64,000 bases of DNA from Spiroplasma endosymbiont of Agriotes lineatus (GTDB lineage Bacteria; Bacillota_I; Bacilli_A; Mycoplasmatales; Nriv7). The translations under genes and the position numbers were made by a program. The notes under the pieces were generated by a model that had not been told where the DNA came from, did no database searches, and saw only the letters and a program-made list of their open reading frames with translations. Numbering within the stretch: the stretch's first letter is position 1; every line of letters starts with the position of its first letter. The stretch lies in assembly GCF_964019485.1 (NCBI RefSeq), contig NZ_OZ026448.1, positions 186,001 to 250,000 of the forward strand, written 5' to 3'. Below, piece by piece: positions 30,319 to 41,702 of the stretch.

Positions 30319-31525
30319 CAATAAAATTACCTCCTGTTTTTAATGCAATAATTAATTTATCAACATCTTCTTCAGTATTATAAATATAAAAACTAGCTCT
30401 TAATGAACTTTTAACACCAAGTACATGATCAATTAAAGTAGCACAATGAATACCACTACGAAGACAAATATTATGATTATTAGCCAAATTAACTGATACA
30501 TCGTGGGCAGCAACATTATTAACATTAAAAACTAAAATGCCACTTTTAGCATTAGGATTATAAATTGTTACATCTAAATTTTCCCTTCGTATTTCATTAA
30601 CAGCATAATCTTTTAAACTAGTAATATAATTATGAATTGTTTCTAAACCAATATTTTGTAAATACTTAATCGCTTCTTGCAAACCAAAAATACCAGCAAC
30701 ATTTTGCGTTCCTGATTCAAAACTCATATATCCTTGTAGTAAAGAATATGTTCCATTCTCATTAATAGTAGCATTATTACCACCACCTAATAACATTGGT
30801 GCTAATTTAGATAACATTATATTTTTTCCTCATAAAACACCAATACCCGTTGGCCCTAAAATCTTATGACCAGAAAATACTAAAAAATCAATATCTCAAT
30901 CTTGAACATCAGTTTTAATGTGACCAACTGATTGAGCACCATCAATAATAACAATAATATTAGAATTATATTGTTTAATTGCTTGACAAATCGCTTTAGT
31001 ATCATTAACAGTTCCTAAAACATTACTTATATTTGCAAAACTAACAATTTTAGTTTTCGGTGTTAATAATTTTTTAATATTATTAATAGTAATCGTTAAA
31101 TTTTCCAAACCAATATATTTAATCTTTGCTTGTTTGGTTTTTGCTAAACGATACCAAGGTAATAAATTAGAACTATGTTCAGCCATTGTTAATAAAATCT
31201 CATCATCCTTAGAAATTAATGCTTCTAATCCTAATGCCAATTGATTTAATCCAAAAGTAGCTGAAGAAATAAAGATAATCTCACTATCCTTACCATTAAT
31301 AAATTTAGCAACTAGTTTACGAATTTTTTGAATATTCTCATTACAATCATGCGCTAGTAAAAAATCAGTATTATGAGGATTAGTAGAATATTTTAAATAA
31401 TAATTAATAATATTATCAATAACACATTGTGGTTTTAAACTAGTAGCACTATTATCTAAATAAACAATATTTTTATTTTTCTGAAAAAAGGGAAAATCTT
31501 TCTTAATATTTTTTATATCTGTCAT
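30305..31525 (-). CDS. sufS: Cysteine desulfurase, SufS/CsdA type
   Basis: 406 residues, PLP-dependent class V aminotransferase fold. PLP Lys in FSGHKILGPTGIGVLWG, the cofactor His/Asp in AEHSSNLLPW and VIIDGAQSVGH, and the mobile active-site Cys in RSGIHCA, short-loop type II as in SufS. Mobilises sulfur from cysteine for Fe-S clusters and tRNA thiolation through SufU. N-terminal YLDNSATSLKP is typical. Upstream gene of sufS-sufU-cyclo-ligase. The 165 bp upstream of the start contains no gene. Confidence 0.95.
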
Positions 31526-31693
31526 TAATTAATTTCTTTCTTTCTATCTTTAACTATTTTAATAATTAATTTAATTATTCTCTATCTACAAATGTTAGAT
31601 ATAAGAATTTTCAATAACTTTTAGAAATTATTATTTAATTAACTACTAGTAAATTTTACTTAATTTAGGCGATAATTGCTATTCTCAACACAA

Positions 31694-31860
31694 AGGGCAA
31701 AGGGCAGCGTTTATTTTTCTTAGGTATTGTTTTGAAGAAGTAAAACAAACAGCTAATTATATTATTTAATTACTAAACTAACCCCGCCTTCCTTGTTATT
31801 TTAATTTTTATTCGCTGCCATTTTATCATATTATTGAGTTTTAGACAAGCTCGCGTTTCC
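31694..31860 (+). repeat. End fragment of the ISLre2-type element
   Basis: GCGTTTATTTTTCTTAGGTATTG and the following ~150 bp match the transposase-3' end of the elements at 37043 and 50921. No transposase coding sequence remains. Confidence 0.7.
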
Positions 31861-31865
31861 TTGGG

Positions 31866-32098
31866 GGCGCATAAATTTTTGTTAGGCGGGAAAAGATTTA
31901 AATAATTTTGAAAGAAAAGCAACTAAAAATTGATTATCTTTTTATTTGAAAAATAAGTAATAAAACAAAATATTTAATATTAACAAACATAATTTCAATA
32001 AAAAGATTATAAAAACTAAGGAAAACGTTTATAAAAACAACATTAAAATAAATTTTTACAACAAAAATCATACATAAGAAATATATTTTAATTTTGTC
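31866..32098 (-). repeat. Truncated MITE
   Basis: Starts with GCGCATAAATTTTTGTTAGG and follows the MITE in reverse orientation until ...AAATATATTTTAATTTTG, lacking the last ~70 bp. The stretch 32099-32207 has no gene; a short hairpin-like CCCT...AGGG with T-run lies near 32166-32190. Confidence 0.7.
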
Positions 32099-32207
32099 GA
32101 AAACTCTTGATATTTCAATAAAACCTTGATTTTGCTGGGTTTTTAGTAAAATTGTGTTTTTACAAATCCCTATATTTAATAAGGGTTTTTTACTCCATCA
32201 ATACTTA

Positions 32208-33436
32208 TTGAAATGGCAACCCTTTTTAGGACAATTTTTATGTAGACTGTCATTTTCTCTAAATTCAACTGGTGTTAAATAATTTAAGCTGCCGTGAATT
32301 CGAATATTGTTGTATCAATTAACAAAATCAAATAGTTCGTATTTTAATTGTGTTAAGTTTGTAAATTTTTTACCCCTAATAAATTCCGTTTTAAAAGTTT
32401 TGTAAGTTGTTTCAACCGCAGCATTATCACAAGGACAGCTTTTGTTGCTTAATGATCTTTTAATGTTAAAGGTTATTAAAATTTCATCAATGATTTTATT
32501 TTTGAACTCATTACCACGATCGGTATGAAATAAAGTTATTTGCTTTAATGGTCGTGTTATTTTATGAAAAGCTTGTTGAACTAGTTCAGCGGTTTTGTTT
32601 GGCCCAGCACTATAGCCGATTGCTTAACGATTAAACAAGTCAATTAATAAGCAAATATAATGTCATTTTTCTCCAACTTGTACATGTGTTAAATCATTAA
32701 CAACAACTTTATTAGGTTTTTTATCATTAAATTTACGATTTAAAACATTAATGATTTGGGCATTATTAGCTGTTATTTTGTGATTACGATATTTTAATTT
32801 GGTGTATTTAGAAACCAAATTATTTTTGATCATAATGCATCTGATTTTTCGCCGCTATAAGATGATATCTTTTCTTATTAAAACAGCTTTAATTTTACGA
32901 GCCCCATAAATTTTGCGATTTTTATTAAACGCACCGATAACTTCTTGTTCATGATTATTAAATTGCTTGTTAGTGCATTTATTAGTTTGATAATAATACA
33001 ATAATACGTTGATTTTGATAAACCCAAAATCTTACATATTTTCCTCACTGAATATTTGTTTTTGTTGTTATTAATTATTGTTATTTTTTGGCCATTATCA
33101 GTGCCGCTTGCTTTAAAATATCGTTTTCCATTCGTAATTGTTTTAATTCTTTTTGTAAGTAAATTAATTCATTTTCTTCATTACTTTGATATCTTTTGCT
33201 TTAAAAGAACCAAAATTATCGAATGATTTTATTCAATTATAAATAGCAGATTTTGAAATACCCTATTCATTAATAATTTCAATAATGATTTTCCCGCTTT
33301 GATAAAGCATGACAATTTGTTTTTTAAATTCATCTGTATATGAATTTTTGCCCATTTTTTTATATTCCTACTTTCTTAATAATTTTATTTTATTTGAAAG
33401 TCCACATAAATATGGTCCATCTTATTGCAATCTATC
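32208..33436 (-). mobile_element. IS3-family element IS-B, copy 2, decayed
   Basis: About 1.23 kb, IS3 layout, related to but distinct from IS-A. orfA starts near 33355 ([18 protein letters not shown]) but carries the TAG also seen in copy 1 and a frameshift near 33190. orfB has a TAA (CGT TAA) at about 32627 in place of the conserved NREVIGY region. Inactive. Confidence 0.85.
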
Positions 33437-33655
33437 TATATTTCTTATGTATGATTTTTGTTGTAAAAACTTATTTTAATGTTGTTTTTATAAGCGTTTT
33501 CCTTAGTTTTTATAACCTTTTATTAAGATTATGTTTGTTGATATTAAATATTTTTTTTATTACTTATTTTTTAAATAAAATGATAATTAAATTGTTGTTG
33601 ATTGTCATTAAAAATTATTTAAATCTTTTCCTATCTAACAAAACTTTATGCGTCC
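33437..33655 (+). repeat. MITE right part
   Basis: From TATTTCTTATGTATG to ACTTTATGCGTCC, the right three quarters of the MITE, joined on the left to IS-B copy 2 and on the right to IS256 transposase sequence. It interrupts that transposase gene, so its 5' part is missing here. Confidence 0.75.
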
Positions 33656-34642
33656 ATCGAAATAGTACTTTTAAACCAGTAATTATTCCAAAAAGACAAA
33701 GAAAATTTGATAACTTTGATCAAAAAGTAATTTCTTTATATGCAAGAGGAATGACAATTTCTGATATCAAAGCACAATTGCAAGAATTCTATCACGGAGC
33801 AGAAATTTCAGAAAGTTTAATTAGTCAAATAACTGATGATGTTATTGAAGAAGTTAAAATGTGACAAACTAAACCTTTATAGAAGATTTATCCGATTGTT
33901 TATTTTGATTGTATTGTTGTTAAAGTAAAGCAAGATAAACGAATAATAAATAAAGCAGTTTATCTTACCTTAGGAATTAATATAAATAGCTTAAAAGATA
34001 TTTTAGGAATGTGAATTAGTGAGAATGAGGGAGCCAAATTTTGACTGAATAATCTTATGGAAATGAAAAACCGCGGATTACAAGATATTCTTGTTGCTTG
34101 TAGTGATAATTTAACAGGAATGTCTGATGCAATAGAAGTTGTTTTTTCAAAAACACAACATCAATTATGTATTGTTCATCAAATTCGTTCCTTACAAAGA
34201 CCGTAAACTGGTAGCTAATGATTTAAAATCAATTTATACAACAATTAATGAAGATACAGCCTTACTTGCTTTAGACAATTTTGCTGAAAAGTGAGATAAA
34301 AAATACCCCCAAATTGCTAAATCATGAAAAAATAACTGAGATAATTTAATAATTTTTCTTGAATATCCTCAAGAATTTAGAATAATTATTTATACAACTA
34401 ATGCAATAGAGTCTGTTAATAGTCAATTAAGAAAAGTCGTTAAAAATAAAAAGATTTTTCCTAATGATTTATCAGTTTTTAAAATATTTTATTTGGCATT
34501 TCAAAATATGACTAAAAAATGAACAATGCCAATTCAAAATTGGGGTAGTGCAATTTCACATTTAATGATAAAATTTGAGGACAGAGTGAATTTAAGTTAA
34601 TTACTTAGAGACACAGTTAATTGTACAATCCCAATAATTTTA
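33656..34642 (+). pseudogene. IS256-family (mutator-type) transposase, 5'-truncated
   Basis: Translated segments show the Transposase_mut core: QKVISLYARGMTISDIKAQL, VYFDCIVVKVKQD (catalytic Asp), ACSDNLTGMSDAIE (second Asp), IVHQIRSLQR, and TTNAIESVNSQLRKV with the catalytic Glu, ending FEDRVNLS at 34602. A TAG at ~33883 and a frameshift at ~34204 inactivate it. The right terminal repeat AGAGACACAGTTAATTGTACA follows (34610-34632). Confidence 0.9.
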
Positions 34643-35603
34643 ATTGCTCTATATCTTGTAATTCTTTTTGAGAAACTGTTGCTCAAGCATGACAAAAAGG
34701 CATTATAACTAAAGATAACAATTCTAACTTATTATAATTTATTTCTTCTAAATTAGAGTTATAAATTTCTTTTTTGATTGTGTATATTAACGAATTAACC
34801 GCAACACGGACGCATAAAGTTTTGTTAGGTAGGAAAAGGTTTAAATAATTTTTAATAAAAAGCAACGACAATTTAATTATCATTTTATTTAAAAAATAAG
34901 TAATAAAACAAAATATTTAATATCAACAAACGTAATCTCAATAAAAGGTTATAAAACCTAAAGAAAACGTTTATAAAAACAACATCAAAATAAGTTTTTA
35001 CAACAAAAATCATACATAAGAAATATATACTTAATTTGAATATTGAAATAATTTATAGTAAATGATTATTTTTTCTTTTTTAAAAAATACCTAAGAAAAC
35101 TAAACGCGACCCCGCAACACTTGTTGCCAACTCATTAATTGGCGGATATAGTAACTTTTTCTGCCAACTAATAACAAATTTATATGGTCGTGTAAAAAAA
35201 TAACCTCATCATTAGCAAGAGAAATATTTTTACTCATTACAATCAAATTCCTAATATTTTCATTAGTAACCCGTAACCCGGTGTTGTTTTTTATTAATTT
35301 CAATTATTGCTTGCCCTTGATGAATAGTTAAATAATTTTACTTACTAAATTCAAAGCCACGCGCTTAATTTGAATTGCTAATTGCAGATTAGCATTTTTA
35401 ACCATCAATCATATTAATAAAATTTACCAACAACTTTAGATTCTGGGTTCTAATACAACACCATTCTCACAAAAATTACCATTTTGGATATGATTAAACA
35501 AAAAATTAAGCTGTGATTTATGATAACTAAAAATCATAAATTTAATTCATTTAGTATCTATTTCAATAACTGCATAAAGCTCTTGATTAATCACTAACAA
35601 TAA
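34641..35603 (-). pseudogene. Probable ftsA-like cell-division gene, decayed and split by a MITE
   Basis: It follows rsmH by 6 bp on the same strand, the dcw position of ftsA. The N-terminal piece reads NQELYAVIEIDTKWIKFMIF ... GNFCENGVV, resembling the actin-fold phosphate-1 start of FtsA (AVxDIGTxxIK...GxxxGVV). Frameshifts follow near 35440 and 35340. After the MITE the frame resumes with SVAVNSLIYTIKKEI. Identity is moderate: I see no intact ATPase motifs beyond the first. No ftsZ lies downstream; IS256 debris replaces it. Confidence 0.45.
34808..35111 (-). mobile_element. Complete 304-bp MITE with 9-bp target duplication
   Basis: Terminal inverted repeats GGACGCATAAAGTTTTGTTA and GGTCGCGTTTAGTTTTCTTA (opposite strands), flanked on both sides by CCGCAACAC (34799-34807 and 35112-35120). 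No ORF spans it. One terminus equals the end of the ISLre2-type elements in this window, and ISLre2 elements produce 9-bp duplications, so they are the likely drivers. Confidence 0.92.
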
Positions 35604-35609
35604 CCTTCC

Positions 35610-36542
35610 TTAAAATTTTCTGATTGCTCTTAATTTAGCACTACGAGCACGAGAATTTTCTTGAATTTCTTGCTCACAAGGAGAAACAACTTTTTTAGTT
35701 AATAATTCAAAATTAGGTTCCCGTTTGATTGGCATTGGTAATTTAGATAATAATGGATCAAATTTAGGAACTACCTGTTCTTTAAACAATGTTTTAACAA
35801 TCCGATCTTCCAAAGAGTGAAAACTAATAACCACAAGCACCCCTTCTGATTTTAATAGTTGCAAAGATTGCTTTAATGAAACTCGCAAACTATTTAATTC
35901 ATCATTAACGGCAATTCTTAATGCTTGAAATGTCTTTCTGGCTGGATGATGTTTAGACTTTTTTAAAATTTTCATTGGTAGTGCGCTCTTAACAATATCA
36001 ACAAGTTGTAATGTCGTTATAATTTTACTATTTTCACGATATTTTAAAATAGCTCTTGCTATTGTTCTTGCAAACTTTTCTTCACCATAAATTCATAAAA
36101 TATTAACAATATCTTTAAAACTTCAATTATTAACAATAACTTCTGCCGATAGCGTTTGTTTTTGATCCATTCTCATATCTAAAGGACCATCTTGATGATA
36201 ACTAAATCCTCGCCCCGCTTCATCTAATTGTGGTGATGACACTCCTAAATCATAAATAATACCATCAACTTGTAAAATATTTCTTAATTGTAATTCTTTC
36301 TTTAAATAACGAAAATTAGTGGCAATAATTTCATAATTATGAAATTTATTTAATATTACTTTAGCATCAATAATTGCTTGTTTATCTTGTTCTAAACAAT
36401 ATAATTTTCCAGTTGTTAACTTTTCTAAAATTTTCTCACTATGTCCCGCCCTTCCTAAAGTACAATCCACATAAATACCATAAGATTTAATATTTAATAA
36501 CTCTAATGTTTCTGACAATAAAACTGGTTTATGTTTTAACAT
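35610..36542 (-). CDS. rsmH: 16S rRNA (cytosine1402-N4)-methyltransferase
   Basis: 310 residues; SAM-dependent RsmH/MraW, modifies C1402 in the ribosomal P site. Motifs: HKPVLLSETLELL, YVDCTLGRAGHSEKIL (SAM-binding), GIIYDLGVSSPQLD, GRGFSYHQDGPLDMRMD, and C-terminal FHSLEDRIVK. Three TGA codons are Trp. The only intact gene of the dcw cluster here; its start overlaps the mraZ remnant stop as TAATG. The intact core next to broken neighbours suggests it is kept for ribosome function rather than division. Confidence 0.95.
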
Positions 36543-36907
36543 TAATTTTTCTCCTCAATATTCATTACTAAATTTTGAGCAGATTGTTCTAAATTATTTT
36601 CATCATTTACTAAATAATTTTCTCACACTTTAATGTCTCAAATTTCTATTTTATTAGCAAGTCCAATAATCATAACTTCCTTATTAATATTAGCCAATAT
36701 TAATAAACTTGACGAAATATTAATTTTTTCTACCTTATCAATATTAATTTCTAAAGAATTAGCAAAAATTTGTCATTGTAAGATGCGACTATCCTTTAAA
36801 CCTTCTGAACTTAATAAAATTTGCTCTTGTCATTTAATAAACACACATCACATGCTCTTAATACTAAACAACCATCAAATTCCCTCAGAAATGACTACTT
36901 GTTTCAC
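36542..36907 (-). pseudogene. mraZ: mraZ, 5'-decayed
   Basis: The C-terminal two thirds reads in frame (WQEQILLSSEGLKDSRILQW ... NKEVMIIGLANKIEIWDIKVW), matching the second SpoVT-AbrB-like repeat of MraZ, and stops in TAATG overlap with rsmH. Upstream a frameshift near 36840 separates GCLVLRACDVCL, and the N-terminal ~45 residues and start are missing, replaced by unrelated GC-rich sequence. The transcriptional regulator of the dcw operon is probably lost. Confidence 0.75.
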
Positions 36908-37042
36908 CTAGTCTCTGGTGCGAAAGCGTGTTGCAGTTGCAGAGGGGAACTATAATTCTGCTTTTATCATCAAGACTATGTTTAAATTGTCCTAACAGCA
37001 GCATATTATAACCCCCCACTAGCTAACACACCCATTATCTAA
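36908..37042. other. Unassigned 135-bp stretch, GC-richer than surroundings
   Basis: No gene or repeat recognised. Contains a C6 run with CACTAGCTAAC (37014-37027), resembling the micro-insertions in the ridA pseudogene. Confidence 0.3.
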
Positions 37043-37123
37043 GGTCGCGTTTAGTTTTCTTAGGTATTGCTTTGAAGAAATAAAACAATCAGCTAATTAT
37101 ATTATTTAATCACTAAATTAACC

Positions 37124-38344
37124 TGGATTGGCAACCCTTTTTAGGATAATTTTTATATAGACATTTGTTTTCTAAAAGTAACTGGAGATAAATAATTTAA
37201 ACTGCCATGTATTCTAAGATTATTGTATCAATTAATGTAATCAAATAATTCAAGTTCTAATTGTGCAAGATCATTGAATTTTCTACCATTAATAAAATTC
37301 TGTTTTAAAAACTTTATAAGTTGCTTCAGCAACTGCATTATCATATGGACAACCCTTCGCACTCAATGATCTTTGAATTTTAAATGTAGATAATAATTGA
37401 TCAATTATATTATTTTTAAACTCATTACCTCGGTCGGTATGAAATATTTCAATTTTTGATAATGGTCTGGTCTAGTAATTCGCATAATAGCTTGATAAAC
37501 CAACTCCGTATTTTTATTTAGTCCGCAACTATAACCAACAATCTCGCGATTATACAAATCAATTAGGAGACACACATAAAATCATTTAAAACCTACTTTA
37601 TATAAGTTAAGTCACTAACGATAATTTCATTTATTTTTCTATTATTAAAGTCTCGGTTTACAATGTTATTTACTGGATCATTATTTACTTGAATATTTTT
37701 GCATTTAAGTCTTGTTTTTGTGTACTTTGATATCAAATTATTGTTTTTCATAATATTTCTAATTTTGTGTCTAGATAGGTTAATACTTTTATGAGCTAAT
37801 ACTACTTTGATTTTTCGAGCTTCATAGACTTGGCGGCTTTCGTTAAATGCACTGATAATTTCTTGATTATAATTATTCACTATTTTCCTTGTGTATTTAT
37901 TAATTTGATAATAGTAATTGGATTTTGAAATATTTAATAATTTACACATTTTTCTTATCGAATATTTTTTCTTATTGCTATTAATTATTGTTATTTTTTG
38001 GCCATTATCAGTGCGGCTTGCTTTAAAATATCGTTTTCCATTCGTAATTGTTTTAATTCTTTTCGTAAGTAAATTAATTCATTTTCTTCTAGTGCGCGAT
38101 TGTCTTTTGCTTTAAATGAACCAGAATTATTATAATTTTTAACTCAACTATAAATAGTTGGTTTTGGTAAATTATATTCTTTCCCTAAATTAATAACATT
38201 TTTGCCATTTTTGTATAGCATGACAATTTGTTTTTTAAATTCTTCATAGTATGAGGTTTTATTTCCCATTTTTATATTCCTTCTTTCTTAATAATTTCGA
38301 AGTCTATATAATAATTATGGTCCAACCTTATTGTAAACCATCCA
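37124..38344 (-). mobile_element. IS3-family element IS-A, copy 3, inactive
   Basis: 1221 bp flanked by ACC on both sides (37121-37123, 38345-38347), a clean 3-bp target duplication inside the ISLre2-type element. orfB has a 1-nt deletion near 37597 (ATAAAGTAGG), a 5-bp duplication near 37474 and an extra T near 37303, so it cannot be translated. orfA (start 38269) appears open. Confidence 0.9.
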
Positions 38345-38469
38345 ACCCCACCTTTCTTGTTATTGTCATTTTTATTCATTACCATTGTATCATATTATTG
38401 AATTTTTACACAATAAAAATTATTAATATTATTAAATTTCCACTAATATATATTAATTTATATTTTTAC

Positions 38470-39866
38470 TTACTTAAATCTATTATATTTATTTGTTACA
38501 GCATTACCTTTATAATTAATTCAACTATCATCATTTTTCTTATTATATTTATTTCATAATGAATTTTTATATATTTCTTTTCTGATTTCTATTTCTGAAT
38601 TAATATTTTCATTAATGTAATGTAATACATTTAATTTGTTTAAATTTGCCATTCTTAAATGTAATAGGTTATTCAAATTCTTATGATGATATATTTTTGC
38701 TCTATATCCTACCTAATTGTTGTTTTACTAAATGCGATACATCGCTTTCAATGCCACAATCGATATTTCATTCTAAATTTTGATGATGAATACTGTGCTT
38801 ATTGTTTTTGAAATAATTACTCGCCTTTCTTAAATTTGTTTTAATATCTTTATTTAATTCATTTTTAACAACATTACGAATAATTTTGATTAATTCTTGA
38901 TGATTTCCGTCCTTATATAATTTAATTCAACTATTTAGTGCTACTTTACGATTTTCAAAAACAATATTAAATATAAATATCGTTTGTTTTAATTTTTTAA
39001 TAGTGTGATAACCATCTAAAATATATCTAACATTACCAAAACTATTGACAATTTCTCTAATTCAAGCATCACCATCGCCGCAAACAATTATTCTGTCATA
39101 ATTGATATTCAAATAATCTTTTTGTAATTCTTTAATTAATAAATCACGATAATCCATCGTATTTATTCGTTTACCAACTTTTAACATTAGAAAATAACCT
39201 CGTTTGTTTTCTAATTCTCTACGAGCATTTTTGTAATTTTTTTCTTTATGTCCGGTATGAAAAGTAACCAAACGAATTCTTTGGTTTTTTGTTTATAACT
39301 TTCTGATCTAATGTCGCTAAAAATTTTTCATCTAGTTGAATATATAAATTCTTATTTTTGATATCAACTATATTTTTAGTTTCTTTTTCTGCTAGTTGAA
39401 AATATTCAGCAATATCATATTTATTTAAAATACTTGAAATACTAGCTTTTGAAATATAACAATGATTTAGAGCATCTAAAACATCGCGATAGCGTTTACC
39501 ATCACTCAAAAAACTTAAAACTTTAAATTGAACATCAAAATAAATGCGTTGTTTAGGCAATAAACCAATTTCTTTATCTAATAAACATACATATTTAAAT
39601 TTCCCTAATTTTTGATTTCAATATTTATATCGGCGTCGCTTAAAAACAACTTCACCAAAAATTGTAGTAATTGTTCTTCAAGCAAAATGAACTACTTTAT
39701 AACCTTGTTTTAACCGATAATGATATTTATATAAGTATTCATCTAATTTTTCATATTCATTAGCTAATTGTTCACATTTGTTGGTGTACATATTTTTATG
39801 GATTGTAAATAAACTAAATCAATGTTTGTTTTCTACGGTTTTTACGTTATTATTAATTTTTAACAT
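38470..39866 (-). pseudogene. ISLre2-type (UPF0236) transposase, copy 1
   Basis: Original product about 460 residues. N-terminal MLKINNNVKTVENKHW, the conserved RRYKYWNQKL region, YIQLDEKFLATLDQK (first acidic residue), DRIIVCGDGDAWIREI (CGDGD, hallmark of UPF0236) and DGYHTIKKLKQ. A 4-nt insertion near 39288 and a small duplication near 38716 break the frame. Both differ from the lesion in copy 2. Confidence 0.85.
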
Positions 39867-40111
39867 AAAAAAAATCGCCTTTCTTGGTAGAATAATTTTA
39901 ACAAAGTTAAATTTCGTTAGTTTATTTTTTCTGTTTTAATGATAATTTTTTTTAGAATTAGTATTCAATATCCTGAAAAAATGATAGAAATTCTTATTTA
40001 ATAAGTTATAATCAACTTGTATTAATTTAGACTGTACAAGTTTGAGAAAGGGCGTTGATTGTTCGGTAAATTCTATTAATTAGTAAAAATTAACGAAAAG
40101 GATTTGATTAA

Positions 40112-40485
40112 TATGAAAAAATTACTTAGTTTATTAAGTACAATAACAATAGCAAGTAGTGAGTGGAATAATGGGGGTTGTTGGTAATTCACCCGCCCAG
40201 ACACAAGAACAAACTATTAATAATTAAGAAAATATAAATCATAAAAAAACAAAAACGAAATAATAATGAAAATAATAAAATTAGTAAAACAAAAATTGTT
40301 ATTCATACCAACAAAGGAATTCGCTCTTCGGGTATTATTTTCAATAATAAACTTTATTTTGGTTCAGGAGATAATAATGTTTATGAGTATGATCCGACAC
40401 CGACAACGGGACAACAAAAAATTGTTATTACAACAAATGGATGAAATGAATCTGCAGGAGTAGTATTAAATAATAAATTATATAT
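40112..40485 (+). pseudogene. Beta-propeller-like surface protein, 5' fragment
   Basis: Begins like the gene at 52744 (MKKLLSLLSTITI) after the same promoter region, but frameshifts follow within 25 codons. Repeats of the type GIIFNNKLYFGSGDNNVYEYD can still be read. IS-A copy 4 cuts it at 40486, and no continuation is found on the other side. Confidence 0.75.
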
Positions 40486-41702
40486 TGGATAGTTTACAAT
40501 AAGTTGGACCATAATTATTATATAGACTTCGAAATTATTAAGAAAGAAGGAATATAAAAATGGGAAATAAAACCTCATACTCTGAAGAATTTAAAAAACA
40601 AATTGTCATGCTATACAAAAATGGCAAAAATGTTATTAATTTAGGGAAAGAATATAATTTACCAAAACCAACTATTTATAGTTGAGTTAAAAATTATAAT
40701 AATTCTGGTTCATTTAAAGCAAAAGACAATCGCGCACTAGAAGAAAATGAAATAATAACTTTACGAAAAGAACTTAAAGACTTAAAAATGGAAAATGACA
40801 TTTTAAAGCAAGCCGCACTGATAATGGCCAAAAAATAACAATAATTAATAGCAATAAGAAAAAATATTCGATAAGAAAAATGTGTAAATTATTAAATATT
40901 TCAAAATCCAATTACTATTATCAAATTAATAAATACACAAGGAAAATAGTGAATAATTATAATCAAGAAATTATCGGTGCATTTAACGAAATCCACCAAG
41001 TCTATGGAGCTCGAAAAATCAAAGTAGTATTAGCTCATAAAAGTATTAACCTATCTAGACACAAAATTAGAAACATTATGAAAAACAATAATTTGATATC
41101 AAAGTACACAAAAACAAGACTTAAATGCAAAAATATTCAAGTAAATAATGATCCAGTAAATAACATTGTAAACCGAGACTTTAATAATAGAAAAATAAAT
41201 GAAATTATCGTTAGTGACTTAACTTATATAAAAGTGTGGGTTTTAAATGATTTTATGTATGTCTCCTAATTGATTTGTATAATCGCGAGATTGTTGGTTA
41301 TAGTTCCGGACCAAATAAAAATACGGAGTTGGTTTATCAAGCTATTATGCGAATTATTAGACCATTATCAAAAATTGAAATATTTCATACCGACCGAGGT
41401 AATGAGTTTAAAAATAATATAATTGATCAATTATTATCTACATTTAAAATTCAAAGATCATTAAGCAATAAAGGTTGTCCTTATGATAATGCAGTTGTTG
41501 AAGCAACTTATAAAGTTTTTAAAACAGAATTTATTAATGGTAGAAAATTCAATGATCTTGCACAATTAGAACTTGAATTATTTGATTACATTAATTGATA
41601 CAATAATCTTAGAATACATGGCAGTTTAAATTATTTATCTCCAGTTACTTTTAGAAAACAAATGTCTATATAAAAATTGTCCTAAAAAGGGTTGTCAATC
41701 CA
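40486..41702 (+). mobile_element. IS3-family element IS-A, copy 4, inactive
   Basis: orfA (40560-40838) is open. orfB has a 2-nt insertion near 41236 (AAAGTGTGGG), ending the product at [12 protein letters not shown]; a second segment from 41275 still shows HTDRGN and VEATYK. Flanks differ (TAT left, GGT right): left is the surface-protein gene, right is the tail of an ISLre2-type element, so this copy marks a recombination junction. Confidence 0.9.

Larger units (their letters stand above)
37043..39990 (-). mobile_element. ISLre2/UPF0236-type element, copy 1, interrupted by IS-A
   Basis: The left terminus GGTCGCGTTTAGTTTTCTTA begins at 37043; transposase (38470-39866) is on the minus strand; IS-A copy 3 lies in the 3' untranslated part. 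The right boundary is uncertain because similarity to the second copy (50921 onward) continues through the start of the adjacent surface-protein gene. Confidence 0.7.

Noticed and set aside
33340-33864. 174-codon plus-strand frame across MITE and IS256 sequence
   Set aside because: The frame runs by chance from IS-B and MITE non-coding sequence into the real transposase frame; only the part after 33656 is coding.
34799-35120. CRISPR or short regular repeats among the many repeats
   Set aside because: No series of equal-length repeats with spacers occurs anywhere in the window; the repeats are transposon ends and duplicated phage genes.
36633-36911. Plus-strand 92-codon frame
   Set aside because: Antisense to the mraZ remnant, whose residues match the MraZ family.
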